From an uncultured Clostridia bacterium (lineage in GTDB: Bacteria; Bacillota; Clostridia; Peptostreptococcales; Acidaminobacteraceae): a stretch of 22,816 bases of DNA. Below, one piece after another: positions 7,113 through 14,458 of this stretch (position 1 is the first letter of the stretch; every line of letters starts with the position of its first letter). Location: positions 1-22,816 of the forward strand of contig CALFKA010000103.1 in assembly GCA_937880545.1 (NCBI GenBank), in the 5' to 3' direction. A program made the position numbers and the translations under genes. The notes below the pieces were generated by a model. The model was not told the DNA's origin. It saw nothing but the letters and a program-made list of their open reading frames with translations, and made no database searches.

Positions 7113-8360
7113 CTACTCTTGCCTTCGTTCAATATACAGATGCCGGTGATCTCGTACCGGTTCATCGAGAATGCTGAGAAGATATTGACCCATCAATGTA
7201 TCTGACGCCAACTCTCTCCAGTCCTCCACAGCACGGTCCGTGTAGAGTTCCGGGGCGATTTTCTCTGCGCGGTAGTAGGCATTGTTTAGCTGGATCGCCC
7301 ACTCGCTCATTCGCTCATACGTTTCCGCGTCGATGTCTCTGCCCTGCAGTGCTGTGTCGATCCTGCGCTTCACCGTCCGATCAAACAAAGCCTTGGAAGC
7401 TGTTGTGACTTCCTCGGGTAGGGGCAAAGATTTGGCAGTATAAGTAATGTTTCTATTCTCGTCGATTTCTACATATCCGTAGAGATGTGGATAGATACTC
7501 AACGCTCCCGTCCCGACATCATAGAAGCCCTCCTGCTCTGCAATGTGCTGCACGTGCAGATGGGCGCTCAAGTTGAGGAAGACATCACCATCCTCCAGCT
7601 TCCCCATAATGCGGGGAGAGTCCTGCACAGTATACTCTTCGTAGATGACGATGTTGTGATCGATCATGGACTGATGAGAAAAACTCAGCACATGGACACC
7701 CATTTCTTTCGCCTTTCGGAGCTGTTCCTCCATCCACTTGATGGTGTCTTTGCAGAGTTTGCCGGGCGTATTTCGAGAATTGGCATCCAGCGCCAGAAGC
7801 CAGATGTCGTCAGCCAGCATAAACGCATATCCGCAGGATGCCTGGTCCAAGGCGAGCGCCCCGGCGACACCACATAATGAGTAGATGTTTTGAAACTCTG
7901 AACCCGTAATGGAAGGAATCTCCTGAGCGATCTCTCCAAAATACTTATATGTCCACGGATAATTCACATCGTGGTTGCCGGGGATGGCAAAGATCTTTGT
8001 GCCGGAAGAGCACAGGCCTTTGAGGACAGCAGCCACTTCTTCATGACTCTCTCGCTCCCCGTTAAAAGTAATATCTCCGGCAAGAATCAGCCCATCGGGT
8101 TTCACCCGTTCGACTTCTTCTGCCAGAGCTTCTAAAATCTGTGGTGTATATTGGATGACCTTGCCGTCTCCGAGCTCAACGACACGTTCGAAGAGCTCCC
8201 CTTCCTCGTATAGCGTAGGAGAAAGGTAGTGGAGATCCCCAACGATCATCAGGCTCACCGGCTTCCCCGTCTCCGGCTTCGGTACAGCATTTTGTACCGG
8301 TTTTGGAGCGCACGAAACCAGAAGAGCAAGTATAAGTAAAATGGGGAGAACTTTTTTCAT
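7113..8360 (-). CDS. Lipoprotein metallophosphoesterase
   Basis: The protein has 415 residues from ATG 8360. A lipoprotein signal ends at LLVSC with C17 as the lipidated residue, so the enzyme should sit on the outer face of the membrane. The calcineurin-like metal motifs follow: GDLH (D42, H44), LAGD (D96), GNHD (128-131), SFSHQS, and AHLHVQH in place of the usual GHxH. The last 100 residues form a helical C-terminal extension beyond the catalytic core. The substrate is unknown; family members cleave phosphomonoesters or diesters. The frame stays open upstream to 8450, but that start overlaps the promoter, and ATG 8360 has an AGAGGG ribosome site and begins the signal peptide. It is not close kin to the short metallophosphoesterase at 124. 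Confidence 0.88.
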   Translation of the reverse strand: MKKVLPILLILALLVSCAPKPVQNAVPKPETGKPVSLMIVGDLHYLSPTLYEEGELFERVVELGDGKVIQYTPQILEALAEEVERVKPDGLILAGDITFNGERESHEEVAAVLKGLCSSGTKIFAIPGNHDVNYPWTYKYFGEIAQEIPSITGSEFQNIYSLCGVAGALALDQASCGYAFMLADDIWLLALDANSRNTPGKLCKDTIKWMEEQLRKAKEMGVHVLSFSHQSMIDHNIVIYEEYTVQDSPRIMGKLEDGDVFLNLSAHLHVQHIAEQEGFYDVGTGALSIYPHLYGYVEIDENRNITYTAKSLPLPEEVTTASKALFDRTVKRRIDTALQGRDIDAETYERMSEWAIQLNNAYYRAEKIAPELYTDRAVEDWRELASDTLMGQYLLSILDEPVRDHRHLYIERRQE

Positions 8361-8421
8361 GACATCCCTCTTTGTCCGACCGGCAGGTATTTGCCTTCGT
8401 CGAATCGTCGAGTACATGTTA

Positions 8422-8450
8422 ATTATAACAGAATCTTGAAAATCAGTCAT
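8422..8450 (-). promoter_or_regulatory. Promoter of the lipoprotein metallophosphoesterase gene
   Basis: On the minus strand, -35 ATGACT (8445-8450) and a perfect -10 TATAAT (8422-8427) are 17 bases apart. Transcription would start near 8415, leaving a leader of about 55 bases before ATG 8360. This position supports the shorter protein start. Confidence 0.7.
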
Positions 8451-8527
8451 TACATGCGATAAAACACCGTTTTCACTGTACCCTTTCGAGTATGGTTATG
8501 GAGAGGTTCTTCTACTACACTGAAGGT

Positions 8528-8543
8528 GAGATGTGTTCATCTC
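8528..8543 (+). other. Short hairpin in the leader of the DUF6935-like gene
   Basis: GAGATG (8528-8533) and CATCTC (8538-8543) form a perfect 6-bp stem with a TGTT loop. No T-run follows, so it is not a terminator. It lies about 65 bases before the start codon, in an AT-rich stretch with no clear promoter apart from a TTGAAA at 8546-8551. Its role is unknown. Confidence 0.35.
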
Positions 8544-8608
8544 CGTTGAAACAGATATATAAAATATCAGGATAAATAATAATTTTTGATGAAGAAATGG
8601 AGGTCACG

Positions 8609-9097
8609 ATGCAGTACCAATTTTCCACGCTACCAAAAACAAATGAAGAACTGATGAAACTGCCTGAGTTTGGCTATGATTCTCCTTTTCGTGTCGCGGC
8701 GTTGCTTCTCCTCGCTCTATGTGCCTGGCCACAAGACAGAGATGAGTGTTACAGCATGATCGACACCCTAAAAGGCCCTCAGAAGATGAGTCCCATGGAC
8801 AGGCAATTCATCAGAGACCGAATGATGAGTAAGGGAGACTACCTGGCCAAAGCATACTTTGAAGGAGCGGCGCCGGAAAACAATTACCAGCCTGACGTCC
8901 CTCTGACGATCAACGTGGAGGAAAACACTTATACTTACACCGATCCCGGCTATGCTCGAGTGCTTGTAAAGACAAAGGGGGCTGACAGTCCCCGCCACAT
9001 CACCCTAAGAAGCAAAGGAGATGAGTGGTTTGTCTGGGAGTTTTCCGGCATCCTCTCTGACATCAGAAAGCCTAAAGCTGAGGATCCCTGGGCATAG
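8609..9097 (+). CDS. DUF6935-like conserved protein of unknown function
   Basis: The protein has 162 residues, with no signal peptide or membrane helix. I recognise the pattern from clostridial proteins annotated DUF6935: an N-terminal FSTLPKTNEELMKLPEFG, then SPFRVAALLLLALCAWP, a GPQKMSPMDRQFIRDR segment, AYFEGAAPENNYQPDVP, and a C-terminal WEFSGILSDIRKPKAEDPWA. The family assignment is from memory. No enzyme motif is visible. I chose ATG 8609, five bases after GGAGG; the earlier in-frame ATG at 8597 overlaps that ribosome site. It is a single gene facing away from the lipoprotein phosphoesterase. A weak hairpin at 9118-9136 follows, without a T-run. Confidence 0.75.
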   Translation: MQYQFSTLPKTNEELMKLPEFGYDSPFRVAALLLLALCAWPQDRDECYSMIDTLKGPQKMSPMDRQFIRDRMMSKGDYLAKAYFEGAAPENNYQPDVPLTINVEENTYTYTDPGYARVLVKTKGADSPRHITLRSKGDEWFVWEFSGILSDIRKPKAEDPWA

Positions 9098-9141
9098 CCA
9101 TTTTACCCAAAGCCACAATTGATGTTATCTATCAATGTCCT

Positions 9142-9171
9142 AAAAATAAAAATGCCACTTCAATAAGTGGC
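9142..9171 (-). terminator. Terminator of tRNA-Pro
   Basis: Read on the minus strand, a perfect 7-bp stem GCCACTT/AAGTGGC with a 4-base loop is followed by ATTTTTATTTTT, starting eight bases after the CCA end of the tRNA. Confidence 0.9.
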
Positions 9172-9178
9172 TAACATG

Positions 9179-9255
9179 TGGTCGGAGTGACAGGACTTGA
9201 ACCTGCGGCCTCACGGTCCCGAACCGTGCGCTCTACCAAACTGAGCTACACCCCG
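9179..9255 (-). tRNA. tRNA-Pro, anticodon CGG
   Basis: The minus strand folds as a complete 77-base tRNA with an encoded CCA end. The acceptor stem CGGGGTG pairs with CACTCCG (one G-U), the D arm contains AGCTC..GAGC, and the anticodon stem is CACGG/CCGTG. The anticodon loop TTCGGGA gives anticodon CGG, which reads the proline codon CCG. The T arm has the TTCAAGT loop. The discriminator base is A. Confidence 0.97.
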
Positions 9256-9273
9256 ACTAAGGTCTGCCGATTA

Positions 9274-9302
9274 ACTATATCGTAATTTTGTAAGCCTGTA
9301 AA
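9274..9302 (-). promoter_or_regulatory. Promoter of tRNA-Pro
   Basis: On the minus strand, -35 TTTACA (9297-9302) and -10 TATAGT (9274-9279) have 17-base spacing, placing the start about 12 bases before the tRNA. Confidence 0.8.
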
Positions 9303-9351
9303 GGAGCTTTGGGCATAACTTCCCGGAAGAAATGCCCACTCTCCTTTTTTT
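9300..9351 (+). terminator. Rightward terminator without a rightward gene next to it
   Basis: AAAGGAG (9300-9306) pairs with CTCCTTT (9341-9347), and an inner TGGGCAT (9310-9316) pairs with ATGCCCA (9332-9338). The T-run 9345-9351 follows. It is a good intrinsic terminator on the plus strand, yet the nearest upstream plus gene ends at 9097 and the tRNA between is on the other strand. It may stop read-through from the DUF6935-like gene or end an unseen small RNA. Confidence 0.75.
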
Positions 9352-9808
9352 GCTACCTCTAAATAATGGAGGTCTTCCAAGAGTAGTATCTCAGCAAGGA
9401 AATCACTACATAACTATCTCCATAACCACTCTGATCGACAATGACCGTATCCCTTCACCGCTATTTGCATCGCAGATTTCGGACTCTGTACTTGGGGATA
9501 CTGGCAAATGATTAATAGCTATTGAAATTTTCATTAAAATACTATATTGTAATAGTCTAAGAAAGAGTTTAAGATATTTAATTAAAAAGGGTTATTTGTC
9601 CATACCGCAAAATATCTACGCTCTTTGAAGACGAAAAAAAGAAGATAGAAGCACCCATGAGATCCTGTTGACCACGAAAAACGTTACCATCTTAAGATAA
9701 ACCACGTTCCCTGAATCTATGACGAAATCTTTATGTTCTATTTTGGCTTCAGACATATCCGAACTATTCATGTGATGCGATATAAAAAGCGCACGCAAAG
9801 GAGGGACA
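9352..9808 (+). other. Long intergenic leader before livK with AT-rich promoter candidates
   Basis: No convincing gene lies in these 457 bases. The AT-rich stretch 9510-9600 holds TTGAAA (9522-9527) 17 bases before TATTGT (9545-9550), a possible livK promoter with a leader of about 250 bases. A sequence matching 12 of 15 positions of the CodY box (9526-9540) lies between these boxes, and an inverted repeat ACTAT-N6-ATAGT spans 9541-9556. A 10-base palindrome ATCTTAAGAT is at 9689-9698. No T-box core or other riboswitch I recognise is present. Confidence 0.4.
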
Positions 9809-10990
9809 ATGAAACGACTACTTACGCTACTGCTCGTCTTCTTGATGGTCTTTAGTCTCGTCGGATGTGGCGAGAAACCGGCAGCAGGCCCTAAGGGAAA
9901 CACCGCCGGAGACACCATCAAAATCGGCTGGATCGGATCACTCACCGGAGACCAGGCTGTCTGGGGAACCTGCGAATCCAATACCTTACAGATGCTCGTC
10001 GATGAAGCAAATGCAGCGGGCGGTTGGAAAGGAAAACAATTGGAACTGGTTCCACTTGACTACCGAGGAATTGCCGAGGAGTCTCTGACAGCCGCTCGCA
10101 GGCTGACCACACAGGATAATGTCATCGCCATCATCGGCCCGAATACATCCGGCGGATCGATCGCTTTAACACCGGCAGTGGAGACCTCGGGAGTACCCGC
10201 CATCTCGACCGTCGGCACCAACCCCTTAGTCACCGTCACCGAAGACGGAGCGGTCAAGCCCTTCAACTTCCGCGTCTGCTTCATCGACCCTTATCAAGGC
10301 GCTGTCGCCGCGGGCTATGCCTACGATGTCCTGGGACTGCGAAAAGCCGCTGTCCTCTATGACCAGTCAATCGACTACTCGAAAGGTCTGACCGAATTCT
10401 TTGAAAAGCAGTTCGTCCACATGGGTGGAGAAATCGTCGCGAAAGAAGCTTTCAACGCCGGCGATACGGAATTCAAGACACAGCTGACAAAGATCAAAGA
10501 AGCCGACCCCCAAATCCTCTTTCTCCCCTACTTCTTTAAAGAAGTAGCGCTGACAGCCAATCAGGCGGAGGATATCGGACTCAATGTCGTCATGATGGGC
10601 GGAGATGGCTGGCCCAGTGAGCAGCTGATGAAGATGGCAAAAGACTCTCTGCAGGGCGACTACTTTGTCAACCACCTCGACTATAAAGACCCGGCTGTGG
10701 CCGATTTCAACAAGCAGTACATGGACGCCTTTGGGATCGCCCCCGAACTGAATGGCTACCTGGCTTATGACGCCTTCCTGGTTCTCAAAGCCGCTGTAGA
10801 AAAGGCTGAGAATATCAACTCTGTGGAAATTGCCAAAGCACTTGAGACGGTCGAAGTGCAAGGAATCACAGGCTTTATCAGGATGGACGCCGCCACTCAC
10901 AACCCCGTCGGCAAAGACGCCGCTATTCTCAAGATCGAAGGAGACGAGTATGTCTTTCAACAGAAATACTCGATTGTCCCAGTTGAATAG
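9809..10990 (+). CDS. livK: Substrate-binding lipoprotein of a branched-chain-amino-acid-type ABC importer
   Basis: The protein has 393 residues. The lipoprotein signal ends at FSLVGC with C20 as the lipidated residue, followed by a short GPKGNTAGD linker. The mature part is a type I periplasmic-binding fold (Peripla_BP_6), starting IKIGWIGSLTGDQAVWG and containing IIGPNTSGGSIALTPAVE and AYDAFLVLKAAVEKA near the end. It captures a small amino-acid-like ligand and hands it to the LivHM permease. The exact ligand (leucine, isoleucine, valine, or another amide or amino acid) cannot be told. The start ATG is preceded by AAAGGAGGG. A strong terminator separates it from the permease genes, which should raise binding protein over permease. 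Confidence 0.92.
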   Translation: MKRLLTLLLVFLMVFSLVGCGEKPAAGPKGNTAGDTIKIGWIGSLTGDQAVWGTCESNTLQMLVDEANAAGGWKGKQLELVPLDYRGIAEESLTAARRLTTQDNVIAIIGPNTSGGSIALTPAVETSGVPAISTVGTNPLVTVTEDGAVKPFNFRVCFIDPYQGAVAAGYAYDVLGLRKAAVLYDQSIDYSKGLTEFFEKQFVHMGGEIVAKEAFNAGDTEFKTQLTKIKEADPQILFLPYFFKEVALTANQAEDIGLNVVMMGGDGWPSEQLMKMAKDSLQGDYFVNHLDYKDPAVADFNKQYMDAFGIAPELNGYLAYDAFLVLKAAVEKAENINSVEIAKALETVEVQGITGFIRMDAATHNPVGKDAAILKIEGDEYVFQQKYSIVPVE

Positions 10991-11004
10991 CTCTGTTACG
11001 AACG

Positions 11005-11034
11005 AAAGGGGGAGTACATCACTCCCCTTTTTTT
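11005..11034 (+). terminator. Internal terminator between livK and livH
   Basis: AAAGGGGGAGT (11005-11015) pairs with ACTCCCCTTT (11021-11030) around a 5-base loop, followed by a T-run to 11034. It starts 14 bases after the livK stop and ends 15 bases before livH. No new promoter is evident in the gap, so partial read-through would set permease levels. Confidence 0.9.
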
Positions 11035-11049
11035 CACTAAGAGGTGCCT

Positions 11050-11934
11050 ATGAACGTGACTTTTTTTATTCAGGTGCTGATTAACGGCATCGCCATCGGG
11101 AGCGTTTATGCTCTCATGGCTGTAGGCTACTCACTTGTCTACAGTATTATGAGCTTCTCCAACTTCGCCCACGGGGGCGTCATTATGCTTGGCGCATATA
11201 TCGGTTATTATTCCGGAGCACTCTTCGGTCTGCCCATCTGGGCAGCCATCCTCGCGGCGATGCTCGGGTGCGGGCTGATTGCCATCACAATCGAGCGGGC
11301 TGCCTACAATCCGCTACGCAAACGCAATGCTCCGCCTCTGTACTATATTATATCTGCCATGGGAACATCGATTCTCTTAGAGAATTTGATCGTCGCCACC
11401 ATCGGTCCCAACTTTAAAACGTATCCTCCGCTCTTTACGGAGCGCTCCATAGAAATCGGAAAGATCGCCATCGGCAAACTGGATCTCCTAATGTTGGTCA
11501 TCTCCGCTGTCTCATTGTTTCTGCTCGTCTTTTTAATCGATAAGACAAAGATCGGCATGGCGATACGAGCCACCGCCTACAATCTGCGCGCGAGCAGTCT
11601 GATGGGCGTCAATCCCGACACCGTCATCTTCATTGTCTTTGGACTTGGCGGAGCGATGGCAGGTGTAGCCGGCGTCCTGTTTGGCATGCGCTATGTCGTC
11701 TATCCTCAGATTGGCATCATCACCAACAAAGCCTTTGTCGGGGCCGTCTTCGGAGGTCTGGGCTCTCTTCCGGGAGCCATCATAGGCTCAGTCCTTCTCG
11801 GCATCATTGAAGTGATGGCATCAGCGTATTGGAGCTCCAATCTCCAAAACCTGATCGCCTTTGTCCTGCTCATTTTCGTCCTGATCGTTCGTCCTTCCGG
11901 GATCATGGGTGTGAGCACGGAAGACAAGGCGTAG
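11050..11934 (+). CDS. livH: ABC importer permease LivH
   Basis: The protein has 294 residues and is almost entirely hydrophobic, with about eight membrane segments. It starts FIQVLINGIAIGSVYALMAVGYSLVYSIMSFSNFAHGG, the conserved LivH opening. The ASSLMGVNPDTVIFIVFGLGGAMAGVAG stretch (about 190-215) is the EAA-type loop that contacts the ATPases, and the C-terminus is VLIVRPSGIMG. It forms the membrane channel with LivM. I chose ATG 11050; the GTG at 11044 is inside the GAGGTG ribosome site. It begins a tight four-gene run to livF. Confidence 0.95.
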   Translation: MNVTFFIQVLINGIAIGSVYALMAVGYSLVYSIMSFSNFAHGGVIMLGAYIGYYSGALFGLPIWAAILAAMLGCGLIAITIERAAYNPLRKRNAPPLYYIISAMGTSILLENLIVATIGPNFKTYPPLFTERSIEIGKIAIGKLDLLMLVISAVSLFLLVFLIDKTKIGMAIRATAYNLRASSLMGVNPDTVIFIVFGLGGAMAGVAGVLFGMRYVVYPQIGIITNKAFVGAVFGGLGSLPGAIIGSVLLGIIEVMASAYWSSNLQNLIAFVLLIFVLIVRPSGIMGVSTEDKA

Positions 11935-11943
11935 GAGGAGCTT

Positions 11944-12825
11944 ATGAATCTGAGTTGGTATTATATCTCGGGAATTCTGATCTTTGCAGGAATCAACCTG
12001 ATGGCCGTGCAGGGGCTCTCCCTCCTGACCGGCTTCACAGGTCTGTTCTCCTTCGGCCACGCAGGCTTCATGTCGATTGGCGCCTATACAGCAGCCATCG
12101 TCACCTCCTGGCTGGGCGCCCCCTTTTACGTCTCTCTTCTCAGCGCCGGGCTGTTTGCGGGATTGATCAGTCTCATCATCGGACGACTGACACTGAAACT
12201 GAAAGGAGACTACTTCGTCATCGCGACACTTGGCTTTGGCGAGTCGGTGCGACTTCTCTTTGCCTTTCTGGAGAGTATCGGAGGCGCTCGCGGCTTTACG
12301 ATCGCAACATCCGCCCATCATACCTCTCTGTTTGACGTCGTTCTCGTCAATGCCATCGGTCTGATTGTCATGGTCAATCTCATCCACTCGAAACACGGGA
12401 GAAACCTGAAGGCGATTCGAGAAGAAGAACTGGCCTCGCGCGTCATCGGCATCGATGTCTTCAAGTACAAGATGAGTAGCTTCTTTATCAGCGCCTTTTA
12501 TGCCGGGGTTGCCGGCGGACTCTTTGCCCACTACCTGCTCTTCATCCAGCCAGCCATGTTCCAGCTCATCAAATCGACTGAGCTGACGATTATGGTCATC
12601 TTTGGAGGCCTCGGCTCCATCACCGGCTCCGTCATCGGCGCAATCCTCCTGACTGCGCTACCGGAGATGCTGCGTTTTCTCAATGTCTGGCGTTTTGTCA
12701 TCTACGGCATCCTGGTCATTCTCATCATGATTTTGCGACCTAAGGGACTGATGGGGGGACAGGAGCTGCGCCTCATCAGCTGGACCCGCCGCCTCATCTC
12801 AAAGAGGAAGGGAGGTCAGGCATGA
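11944..12825 (+). CDS. livM: ABC importer permease LivM
   Basis: The protein has 293 residues with many membrane segments. It carries the LivM signature near the N-terminus, VQGLSLLTGFTGLFSFGHAGFMSIGAYTAA (residues 21-50). The ATPase-contact loop follows at about 160-190 (ASRVIGIDVFKYKMSSFFISAFYAGVAGGL). The C-terminus IMILRPKGLMGG parallels that of LivH. It pairs with LivH to form the channel. The gene starts nine bases after the livH stop behind GGAGGAG and overlaps livG by four bases (ATGA), so LivM and LivG translation is coupled. Confidence 0.95.
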   Translation: MNLSWYYISGILIFAGINLMAVQGLSLLTGFTGLFSFGHAGFMSIGAYTAAIVTSWLGAPFYVSLLSAGLFAGLISLIIGRLTLKLKGDYFVIATLGFGESVRLLFAFLESIGGARGFTIATSAHHTSLFDVVLVNAIGLIVMVNLIHSKHGRNLKAIREEELASRVIGIDVFKYKMSSFFISAFYAGVAGGLFAHYLLFIQPAMFQLIKSTELTIMVIFGGLGSITGSVIGAILLTALPEMLRFLNVWRFVIYGILVILIMILRPKGLMGGQELRLISWTRRLISKRKGGQA

Positions 12826-13589
12826 GTCAGTTAGAACTCAAGAATGTGACGAAGAAGTTCGGCGGTCTCACCGCCGTCGGCAATGTCGACCTGAGCGTCA
12901 GAAAAGGTTCGATCCACGGGCTGATCGGACCAAATGGTGCGGGAAAGACGACCATCTTTAACCTCATTACCCATATCTACGAGCCGACGGAAGGAGAGAT
13001 CTTCTTTGAAGGAAAGCCTATCCATCAACTGCCCACCCACCTCATCTCCCGAGCCGGCATCACCCGCACCTTCCAAAATATCCGTCTCTTTAAAGACTTG
13101 ACAACGTATGAGAACATTCTCACCGCCTGTCATTTCAATGCCCAGTATAACTACCTCGATGCCATTGCAAGGACAAAGCGGTATCGCGTTGGGGAAGAAG
13201 TCCTGCGAAATAACTGCGAACTCCTGATCGATATCCTCAAACTCAACGATCAGCGAGATATCCTCGCAAAGAATCTGCCCTATGGGTATCAGAGACGGCT
13301 GGAGATCGCAAGAGCTGTCGCACTCCTTCCCAAAATGCTCCTCCTCGATGAGCCGGCGGCAGGCATGAACCCCGATGAGACGATCCAGCTTCTTGAGATC
13401 ATTAAGCAAATTCAAAATCAGTTCGACCTCACCGTTCTCATCATCGAGCACCACATGGACCTCATCATGAACCTTTGCGACAGGATCATGGTCCTCAACT
13501 TCGGGCGCGTCCTCGCCGAAGGAACCCCTCAAGAGATCCAGAATCATCCTCATGTCGTAGAAGCCTATCTGGGCGAAGGAGGTCACTAA
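12822..13589 (+). CDS. livG: ABC importer ATPase LivG
   Basis: The protein has 255 residues. Walker A GPNGAGKTT begins at residue 37. The ABC signature is the LivG-type LPYGYQRRLEIARAVA rather than LSGGQ. Walker B with its glutamate is MLLLDEPAAGMNPDET, and the switch histidine lies in IIEHHMDL. The C-terminal AEGTPQEIQNHPHVVEAYLGE tail is typical of LivG. It hydrolyses ATP to drive import, acting with LivF on the LivHM channel. The start overlaps the livM stop. Its own stop is directly followed by the livF start. Confidence 0.95.
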   Translation: MSQLELKNVTKKFGGLTAVGNVDLSVRKGSIHGLIGPNGAGKTTIFNLITHIYEPTEGEIFFEGKPIHQLPTHLISRAGITRTFQNIRLFKDLTTYENILTACHFNAQYNYLDAIARTKRYRVGEEVLRNNCELLIDILKLNDQRDILAKNLPYGYQRRLEIARAVALLPKMLLLDEPAAGMNPDETIQLLEIIKQIQNQFDLTVLIIEHHMDLIMNLCDRIMVLNFGRVLAEGTPQEIQNHPHVVEAYLGEGGH

Positions 13590-14303
13590 ATGATGCTGCA
13601 GATCAAAAATCTCAACGTGCATTACGGTGGTATCCATGCGCTGCGTGGCGTCGACATCGAGGTGGAAAGAGGAGAGATCGTCACCATCATCGGCTCGAAC
13701 GGAGCCGGAAAGAGCACCCTTATAAACGCCATCAGCGGTGTAGTCAAAGCCTCGGGAGGTACCATTCTCCACGATGGCAAAGAACTCGCAAAAAAGCCCA
13801 ACCTGATCGTCAAAGAAGGCATCGTCCAGGTGCCCGAAGGCAGACTGATCTTCGCCAACCTGACCGTCGCCGACAATCTTGCAATGGGCGCTTATCTTCG
13901 AAAAGACCACGACGGCATTGCAAAGGATCTGGAGAAGGTCTATACTCTCTTCCCCCGTCTCCTCGAGCGCAAGAGTCAGCTGGCAGGCACCCTCTCCGGA
14001 GGGGAACAGCAGATGCTGGCGATGGGTAGAGGACTGATGAGCGATCCGGAACTTCTTCTCCTCGATGAGCCCTCTTTAGGTCTGGCGCCTCTTCTCGTCA
14101 ATACCATTTTCGAAATCATTGAGACCATCTATAAGATGGGAAAAACTATTCTGCTGGTCGAGCAGAACGCCTATAAGGCCTTGGCGGTCGCCAACCGCGC
14201 CTATGTCCTAGAACAAGGTAGAGTCGTGATGGAGGGACCTGCCGCTCAACTGGCGGGAGACCCGACCATCCAGGAAGCATATCTGGGAAAACGAACCACC
14301 TGA
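13590..14303 (+). CDS. livF: ABC importer ATPase LivF
   Basis: The protein has 237 residues, the family length. Walker A is GSNGAGKSTLINAISG (from about 35). The signature is LSGGEQQMLAMGRGLM, followed by Walker B LLLLDEPSLGLAPLLV and the switch histidine replaced by Q in LLVEQNAYKAL, as is normal in LivF. It ends IQEAYLGKRTT. The start is the first of two tandem ATG codons at 13590, seven bases after AAGGAGG. It is the last gene of the liv operon. A strong terminator lies 33 bases downstream. Confidence 0.95.
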   Translation: MMLQIKNLNVHYGGIHALRGVDIEVERGEIVTIIGSNGAGKSTLINAISGVVKASGGTILHDGKELAKKPNLIVKEGIVQVPEGRLIFANLTVADNLAMGAYLRKDHDGIAKDLEKVYTLFPRLLERKSQLAGTLSGGEQQMLAMGRGLMSDPELLLLDEPSLGLAPLLVNTIFEIIETIYKMGKTILLVEQNAYKALAVANRAYVLEQGRVVMEGPAAQLAGDPTIQEAYLGKRTT

Positions 14304-14335
14304 GGGTAATGAAGAAATCAAAGTTAGTGTTGCCA

Positions 14336-14370
14336 AAAGCTCTGCGTCATCTCGCAGAGCTTTGCATTTT
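14336..14370 (+). terminator. Terminator of the liv operon
   Basis: AAAGCTCTGCG (14336-14346) pairs perfectly with CGCAGAGCTTT (14353-14363) around a 6-base loop, followed by TTT, GCA and TTTT. An outer GCCAAAA/TTTTGGC pairing (14332-14338 with 14367-14373) offers an alternative closing stem. Confidence 0.88.
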
Positions 14371-14458
14371 GGCGGATTATGATTTTTTCTTAGAATCAGT
14401 GGTAGAATGGCATTATAGAGTCTGTGCATTTTACATGTTTTTATAGAAGGAGAGTTTT

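Noticed and set aside
8361..8450. Thirty-residue N-terminal extension of the lipoprotein metallophosphoesterase
   Set aside because: It overlaps a good promoter and would bury the lipoprotein signal peptide inside the protein.
8597..8608. Upstream ATG for the DUF6935-like gene
   Set aside because: This ATG overlaps the GGAGG that serves the ATG at 8609, and family members start near that second site.
9332..9511. 59-codon open frame on the plus strand beginning MPTLLFLLPL
   Set aside because: It starts inside the hairpin of the 9300-9351 terminator and has only a weak ribosome site two bases from the ATG. No family likeness is seen; most likely chance.
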